A program made the translations under genes and the position numbers. From Bacillota bacterium (GTDB lineage: Bacteria; Bacillota; Bacilli; Bacillales; Bacillaceae_J): a DNA stretch of 18,122 bases. The stretch is taken from NCBI GenBank assembly GCA_023457235.1, contig JAEWMK010000435.1, positions 1-18,122 on the forward strand, read 5' to 3'. Position 1 is the first letter of the stretch; each line of letters opens with the position of its first letter. This document shows, piece after piece, positions 14,165 to 18,122 of the stretch. The notes beneath the pieces are model-generated. The model worked only from the letters and a program-made list of their open reading frames with translations, was not told where the DNA came from and did not search any database.

Positions 14165-14180
14165 AAGCCGATAACGGCTT
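14165..14180 (-). promoter_or_regulatory. Hairpin just upstream of the rpsT ribosome-binding site
   Basis: A perfect 6-bp, GC-rich stem AAGCCG-TTAT-CGGCTT ends 3 nt before the AGGAGGTG of rpsT, in a 5' leader of roughly 45 nt. It could be a site for S20 feedback control, as S20 autoregulates in E. coli, or merely keep the ribosome site open. No direct evidence for either. Confidence 0.5.
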
Positions 14181-14197
14181 CACATAGAACAAACAAT

Positions 14198-14226
14198 ATT
14201 TTATCAAAATGAATGGGGTAATGCAA
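14198..14226 (-). promoter_or_regulatory. Sigma-A promoter of rpsT
   Basis: On the minus strand, TTGCAT (14226-14221), a 17-nt spacer, and TAAAAT (14203-14198) are near-consensus hexamers with ideal spacing, 51 nt before the rpsT ATG. As expected for a ribosomal protein gene, this is a strong constitutive-type promoter. Confidence 0.8.
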
Positions 14227-14253
14227 TACTTTCTGAGCTTAAAAGTATATGAT

Positions 14254-14282
14254 GCATGTTTATTTTTAAATGGGAAAAGCTA
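14254..14282 (+). promoter_or_regulatory. Candidate forespore (sigma-F/sigma-G type) promoter of gpr
   Basis: GCATG (14254-14258) fits the GHATR -35 pattern. After 14 nt, GGAAAAGCTA (14273-14282) approximates the GGnnAnAnTR -10 with one mismatch. It is 39 nt before the gpr ATG. No sigma-A promoter is evident for gpr, and B. subtilis gpr is forespore-expressed, which supports this reading. Confidence 0.45.
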
Positions 14283-14321
14283 AATTTTAACAGTATCTAA
14301 TAGAATGAGGGGGGACTAGCC

Positions 14322-15440
14322 ATGGAACAACAATCTCTTGATTTATCAAAATATAATGTCCGAACAGATTTGGCTATTGAAGCACATGAAATGGTTGTAG
14401 ACGAGCAAAAAAAACAGGATGCCAATTTATCTTCTATAGAAGGAGTCATCGTTAAAGAACGAAAGGCAGGGAATGTAAAAATCTCTAAAGTCGAAATAAC
14501 TGAATTGGGAGCAAAAACGGTAGGGAAAAAGCCGGGAAACTATTTGACATTAGAGGTGCAGGGAATTAGACAACAGGATACAGAGCTTCAGGATGAAGTA
14601 CAACAAGTTTTCGCTAAGGAATTTAGTGAATTTATGAAACAAATTGGGATTAAAGATGAGGACAGCTGTCTTGTGGTTGGATTAGGTAACTGGAACGTTA
14701 CGCCTGATGCCCTAGGACCAATTTGTATCGAAAATCTGCTTGTAACGAGACATTTATTTTCATTACAGCCCGAAACTGTAGATGAGGGCTTTCGTTCTGT
14801 GAGCGCGATAGCTCCAGGTGTAATGGGAATTACCGGAATTGAAACTAGTGATATTATTTATGGCGTAATAGAAAAGACAAAACCGGATTTTGTAATTGCA
14901 ATCGATGCACTGGCGGCAAGATCTCTTGAACGTGTGAATGCAACAATTCAAATTTCTGATACAGGAATCCACCCTGGTTCTGGTGTTGGAAATAAACGTA
15001 AAGAGTTAAGTAAGGAGTCGTTAGGGATTCCTGTGATCGCAATTGGAATTCCAACCGTTGTTGACGCTGTATCAATTACTAGCGACACAATTGATTTTAT
15101 TTTAAAGCATTTCGGACGGGAGCTTAAAGAAGGCAACAAGCCTAGTAGAAGACTGGCACCCGCCGGCCTAACATTTGGTGAGAAAAAAGTACTCACAGAT
15201 GAAGATTTACCAAGTGACGAGGAAAGGCGCTCCTTTCTTGGTTTGATCGGTACACTTCCTGATGAGGAAAAACGGAAACTAATCCATGAAGTACTTGCCC
15301 CGTTAGGACATAATTTAATGGTAACGCCAAAAGAAGTAGACGTCTTTATCGAGGATATGGCCAATGTCATTGCAGCTGGTTTGAATGCGGCACTTCACTA
15401 TGAAGTTGATCAGGATAATATTGGTTCCTACACTCATTAA
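14322..15440 (+). CDS. gpr: Germination protease GPR (372 aa)
   Basis: Atypical aspartic-type endopeptidase that digests small acid-soluble spore proteins when spores germinate. It is made in the forespore as an inactive zymogen that cuts itself. The N-terminus LDLSKYNVRTDLAIEA carries the autoprocessing site, expected between D16 and L17 by analogy with the SASP-like TD/LA site. Highly conserved core stretches are VGLGNWNVTPDALGP (about 123-137), APGVMGITGIETSDII (about 164-179), FVIAIDALAARS (about 190-201), ISDTGIHPGSGVGNKR (about 211-226) and APLGHNLMVTPKEVD (about 329-343). The ATG has GAGGGGGG upstream. Followed by spoIIP after 99 nt. Confidence 0.97.
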   Translation: MEQQSLDLSKYNVRTDLAIEAHEMVVDEQKKQDANLSSIEGVIVKERKAGNVKISKVEITELGAKTVGKKPGNYLTLEVQGIRQQDTELQDEVQQVFAKEFSEFMKQIGIKDEDSCLVVGLGNWNVTPDALGPICIENLLVTRHLFSLQPETVDEGFRSVSAIAPGVMGITGIETSDIIYGVIEKTKPDFVIAIDALAARSLERVNATIQISDTGIHPGSGVGNKRKELSKESLGIPVIAIGIPTVVDAVSITSDTIDFILKHFGRELKEGNKPSRRLAPAGLTFGEKKVLTDEDLPSDEERRSFLGLIGTLPDEEKRKLIHEVLAPLGHNLMVTPKEVDVFIEDMANVIAAGLNAALHYEVDQDNIGSYTH

Positions 15441-15484
15441 TCATATCCGTATCAAAATCGAAACTATCAAATTGCAGGTTCTAT

Positions 15485-15528
15485 CTCTCAAAGCTCGGGC
15501 ATAAATGTTAGTAGAGAAGCTTTGAGAG
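15485..15528 (+). other. 11-bp hairpin between gpr and spoIIP, abutting the spoIIP ribosome site
   Basis: CTCTCAAAGCT (15485-15495) pairs perfectly with AGCTTTGAGAG (15518-15528) around a 22-nt loop. The stem ends right at the GGTGA (15529-15533) likely used by spoIIP. No T-run follows, so it is not a canonical terminator. It could be a partial attenuator after gpr, an RNA-stability element, or a translational control of spoIIP. Confidence 0.5.
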
Positions 15529-15539
15529 GGTGAGAGAGT

Positions 15540-16703
15540 TTGCGCTTGCGTAATTTAATGATTTCGTTTAATGGGAACACAATTATCAAACCAATTATTA
15601 TGGTAACGATATCAATGATGGTTATATTTGTTATTGCTGGCATGCTAACAGCTCTTAAGCCTGAGTTAAGAATATCATCATCATCAATTAATGAATGGAG
15701 TAAACAATTAGATACAACGGCTTATGTTCATTTGCTAGGCTTTGAAAATCAATATTTTAAACAGGCATTTGAAGATACAGAACACACGCCTATTAGCCTT
15801 AGTACTCTTTTCTTTGAATTAGCTACGAGTATCAATCCTAATGATCCGCGCAGTTTGCTTGGTAGAGAACTGCCGGGATTTTCCTTATTTGATGGAGAAA
15901 TTATCGTCGCCGGACAAGGTACGAACTATACAAATATGCCTATTGAATCGTCGCCGCCGATGGAGGTGCTTTTACAGGAACGTGAAGCATCCATCGAAAG
16001 CTTGGAAAAAATGGATGAGTCAGAAAATGTTCCTCCTCCGACATTAACGACAAATGGGAAAAAGGTTGTCTTTATTTATGCGACACATTCAAGAGAGTCC
16101 TATTTACCACACTTGCCGGAAGGTACAAAAGCATCTGAAGCTTACTCACATGAAGTAAATGTAATAACGGTTGCTGAAAAGCTTGGTAAAGAATTAGAGA
16201 ATAGAGGAATTGGTGTTCAAGTAGATGGTACTGATTTTGCGAAGGTATTATCAGAAAAAGGGATGAAATATCCTAAGTCTTATGATGTGTCAAGACCAGT
16301 TGTTAAAAATGCGATGGACAACAATCGTGATTTAAAATACTTTATTGATATTCATCGCGATTCCCAGCCCCATAAGATAACAACAACAAAAATTAATGGC
16401 AAAGATTATGCACGGACGATTTTTATCGTTGGTGGGGAGCATGCAAAATATGAACAAAATTTAAAAATGGCAACTGATTTGCATACCTTATTAGAGAAGG
16501 AATACCCAGGCTTAAGTCGAGGAGTAACGAAAAAGCAAGGCGAAGGAACGAATGGAAAATTTAATCAAGACTTGTCTGAAAATGCGATGTTAATTGAAAT
16601 GGGTGGTCCAGAAAACTCATTGGAAGAAGTATATCGCACAGTGGAAGCCATTGCTGAGATATTTAGCGAGTATTATTGGCAGGCCGAAGAAGTTAATGGC
16701 TAA
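15540..16703 (+). CDS. spoIIP: SpoIIP, stage II sporulation peptidoglycan amidase/endopeptidase (387 aa)
   Basis: Cell-wall hydrolase of the SpoIID-SpoIIM-SpoIIP complex that thins septal peptidoglycan and drives engulfment of the forespore by the mother cell. Anchored by one N-terminal membrane helix (about 18-36), followed by a variable extracytoplasmic region (40-172). The catalytic domain contains YATHSRES (H183, E186), FIDIHRDS (H272, D274), the histidine in GGEHAKYEQN (H301) and LIEMGGPENS (E353), the residues expected for zinc coordination and catalysis. The TTG at 15540 is chosen because GGTGA is 6 nt upstream and the translation gives a standard basic-then-hydrophobic N-terminus. A sigma-E promoter is expected but I see only a poor candidate around 15441-15472. 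yqxA follows after 26 nt. Confidence 0.95.
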   Translation: MRLRNLMISFNGNTIIKPIIMVTISMMVIFVIAGMLTALKPELRISSSSINEWSKQLDTTAYVHLLGFENQYFKQAFEDTEHTPISLSTLFFELATSINPNDPRSLLGRELPGFSLFDGEIIVAGQGTNYTNMPIESSPPMEVLLQEREASIESLEKMDESENVPPPTLTTNGKKVVFIYATHSRESYLPHLPEGTKASEAYSHEVNVITVAEKLGKELENRGIGVQVDGTDFAKVLSEKGMKYPKSYDVSRPVVKNAMDNNRDLKYFIDIHRDSQPHKITTTKINGKDYARTIFIVGGEHAKYEQNLKMATDLHTLLEKEYPGLSRGVTKKQGEGTNGKFNQDLSENAMLIEMGGPENSLEEVYRTVEAIAEIFSEYYWQAEEVNG

Positions 16704-16729
16704 AAGTTAATGAACAGAAGGGATCTTTG

Positions 16730-17080
16730 ATGAAAAAGTTTATATTGAAATTTTTTCTCTTAGTAATTACATTATTTTTCGGCGTTCTCCTTGGGATGCA
16801 GCAAGCGAATGAAGGCCTTTTGCAGATGAAAGGCTTCGACGACAAAACGTTTGGTGGAGCTTTTCATATAAAAAAAACGGAGGCTGGTGAAGTTGAAGCA
16901 GCTGTGCTCGGTCAAGAAATTACAGCACATGATATCGAGGAAAAACAAAAAAAATTAGAAGAAATGAAAGCATTTCACTTCATATCTAATTTAGGCAGTA
17001 GGCTCGGTGATATGTTATCAATCATGTTTCAAAAACTTGCCAATCTTGTCGTTAACTCCGTGGATAAGGCTTTATCATAA
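16730..17080 (+). CDS. yqxA: YqxA family protein (DUF3679), membrane-anchored, 116 aa
   Basis: Short protein of unknown function found next to spoIIP in spore formers. N-terminal membrane helix (about 4-23: KFILKFFLLVITLFFGVLLG) followed by MQQANEGLLQMKGF, the family hallmark, then an extracytoplasmic part with a charged, probably coiled segment (AHDIEEKQKKLEEMKA, about 63-78) and a hydrophobic/amphipathic C-terminus. The ATG at 16730 has AAGGGA 6 nt upstream; an in-frame TTG one codon earlier is ignored. Its gap of 26 nt from spoIIP and the terminator just after it suggest a gpr/spoIIP-yqxA transcript, so a sporulation role is plausible but unproven. Confidence 0.85.
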   Translation: MKKFILKFFLLVITLFFGVLLGMQQANEGLLQMKGFDDKTFGGAFHIKKTEAGEVEAAVLGQEITAHDIEEKQKKLEEMKAFHFISNLGSRLGDMLSIMFQKLANLVVNSVDKALS

Positions 17081-17091
17081 TCAGGGCAATA

Positions 17092-17127
17092 CGAAAGGCA
17101 TGAGGAATAAAGTCCTCATGCCTTTCG
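17092..17127 (+). terminator. Strong hairpin terminator after yqxA
   Basis: A perfect 15-bp stem CGAAAGGCATGAGGA / TCCTCATGCCTTTCG has a 6-nt loop, 11 nt after the yqxA stop. The following bases (CATTTCTAATT) are T-rich but not a pure T-run, so termination may be incomplete. It separates the sporulation cluster from lepA. Confidence 0.8.
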
Positions 17128-17136
17128 CATTTCTAA

Positions 17137-17166
17137 TTGAATAGTTCATATATTATTTGATATAAT
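17137..17166 (+). promoter_or_regulatory. Sigma-A promoter of lepA
   Basis: TTGAAT (17137-17142), an 18-nt spacer, and an exact TATAAT (17161-17166) lie 45 nt before the lepA ATG. The -10 lies within a perfect palindrome, ATTTGAT-ATA-ATCAAAT (17155-17171), that could be an operator. Confidence 0.75.
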
Positions 17167-17211
17167 CAAATCTAGTGTAATTTTGCTCACATATGTAGGA
17201 GTGGTTATTTG

Positions 17212-18122
17212 ATGAATAAAGAAACTAGACATGAGCGTCAAAAACGGATTCGTAACTTTTCTATTATTGCTCATATTGATCATGGGAAATCAACATTAGC
17301 AGACCGGATACTAGAAAAGACTAGCACAGTTTCACAACGTGAGATGAAAGAGCAGATTCTCGACGCTATGGATTTAGAACGGGAACGCGGTATTACAATT
17401 AAGTTAAATGCCGTTCAATTATTATATAAAGCGAAAGATGGAAATGAATATATTCTTCACCTAATAGATACCCCTGGACATGTTGACTTTACTTATGAGG
17501 TATCAAGAAGTTTGGCCGCATGTGAAGGAGCTATTCTAGTTGTTGATGCAGCGCAGGGAATTGAAGCGCAAACATTAGCGAATGTTTATTTAGCGCTAGA
17601 TAACGACCTTGAGATTTTGCCAGTAATTAATAAAATTGATTTACCAAGTGCTGATCCAGAGCGGGTTCGCCAAGAAATTGAAGATGTCATTGGGCTCGAT
17701 GCCTCCGACGCTGTTCTAGCTTCAGCAAAAGCCGGAATTGGGATAGAGGATATCTTAGAACAAATTGTTGAAAAGGTTCCAGCCCCAGCGGGTGATCCGG
17801 ACGCACCTTTTAAAGCGTTGATTTTCGATTCTTTATATGATTCCTACCGCGGTGTTATTACATATATCCGTGTTGTTGATGGAACTGTAAAAGTCGGCGA
17901 TAAAATTAGAATGATGGCGACAGGTAAAGAGTTTGAGGTAAATGAAGTGGGTGTATTTACTCCAAAGGCCGTACCAAGAGATGAATTAACAGTCGGTGAT
18001 GTTGGCTTTTTGACCGCTTCTATTAAGAATGTAAGTGATACGAGAGTCGGGGATACAATTACGAGTAGCAGGAATCCGGCAAGTGAGGCTTTACCTGGAT
18101 ACCGTAAACTTAATCCGATGGT
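17212..18122 (+). CDS. lepA: Elongation factor 4 (LepA), 5' part, truncated by window end
   Basis: Ribosome-associated translational GTPase, back-translocase or initiation/biogenesis factor. The first 303 codons are present and open to the end of the window. GTPase motifs: G1 AHIDHGKST (20-28), switch I RGIT (59-62), G3 DTPGH (86-90), G4 NKID (140-143) and G5 SAK near 174. DAMDLERERGITIK is LepA-specific compared with EF-G. Domain II (beta-barrel) begins around 190 with FKALIFDSLYDSYRGVI, also typical of LepA. The ATG at 17212 has TAGGAGTGG upstream with 8-10 nt spacing. In B. subtilis it is followed by hemN and the hrcA-grpE-dnaK heat-shock operon, outside this window. Confidence 0.97.
   Translation, partial: MNKETRHERQKRIRNFSIIAHIDHGKSTLADRILEKTSTVSQREMKEQILDAMDLERERGITIKLNAVQLLYKAKDGNEYILHLIDTPGHVDFTYEVSRSLAACEGAILVVDAAQGIEAQTLANVYLALDNDLEILPVINKIDLPSADPERVRQEIEDVIGLDASDAVLASAKAGIGIEDILEQIVEKVPAPAGDPDAPFKALIFDSLYDSYRGVITYIRVVDGTVKVGDKIRMMATGKEFEVNEVGVFTPKAVPRDELTVGDVGFLTASIKNVSDTRVGDTITSSRNPASEALPGYRKLNPM

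Noticed and set aside
13923..14174. 83-aa plus-strand frame opposite rpsT
   Set aside because: Shadow of rpsT with no ribosome site or recognisable content.
14148..14207. Longer rpsT reading frame with 20 extra N-terminal residues
   Set aside because: The extension covers the ribosome site, the leader hairpin and part of the promoter -10; S20 starts at MPNIKSA.
14948..15370. 140-aa minus-strand frame within gpr
   Set aside because: Long because of codon bias in the conserved gpr gene; no ribosome site and low-complexity serine-rich translation.
15441..15472. Sigma-E promoter for spoIIP
   Set aside because: TCATATC and TATCAAAT are 17 nt apart and the -10 matches only about 5 of 8 consensus positions; not convincing enough to list.

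Overview
The window is a stretch of chromosome from an AT-rich, endospore-forming, competence-gene-bearing member of the Bacillaceae (Bacillus sensu lato). The evidence is gene content and order: sda / yqeG-yqeH-aroE-yhbY-nadD-yqeK-rsfS-yqeM / comER / comEA-comEB-comEC / yqzM / holA / rpsT / gpr-spoIIP-yqxA / lepA, which is the order I know from Bacillus subtilis. The genus cannot be fixed from sequence alone.

Layout. (1) 1-1980: a zinc-ribbon-like hypothetical gene and an ArsB/NhaD-type membrane transporter, ending at a terminator shared with sda. (2) 2000-2552: the tiny sporulation-checkpoint gene sda on the minus strand (46 aa), followed by a dense control region. That region holds a LexA/SOS-like palindrome, a DnaA-box cluster, three exact Spo0A boxes (TTGTCGAA) and a sigma-A promoter for yqeG. 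(3) 2553-7624: a tightly packed operon for ribosome assembly and housekeeping (YqeG phosphatase, YqeH GTPase, shikimate dehydrogenase, YhbY RNA-binding protein, NadD, YqeK Ap4A hydrolase, RsfS, YqeM methyltransferase), closed by an intrinsic terminator. (4) 7671-12138: comER (minus) divergent from comEA-comEB-comEC (DNA receptor, dCMP deaminase, DNA channel). comEB has its own sigma-A-like promoter. (5) 12139-12816: small membrane protein gene yqzM (minus), then a roughly 240-bp run of back-to-back hairpins with no coding content, probably a repeat/mobile element or structured RNA. (6) 12817-14226: holA and, convergent, rpsT. (7) 14254-17127: sporulation cluster gpr-spoIIP-yqxA. (8) 17137-18122: promoter and first 303 codons of lepA, cut by the window end.

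How they work together. The most striking part is 2141-2520. Sda blocks the kinases that phosphorylate Spo0A when replication is disturbed. The same 412-bp gap carries sites for the replication initiator (DnaA), apparently for the sporulation master regulator (Spo0A), and a candidate SOS site. One Spo0A box sits between the -35 and -10 of the yqeG operon promoter, which would link ribosome assembly to sporulation entry. The second candidate novelty is the hairpin array at 12449-12690. The coding genes themselves are ordinary, intact members of known families.
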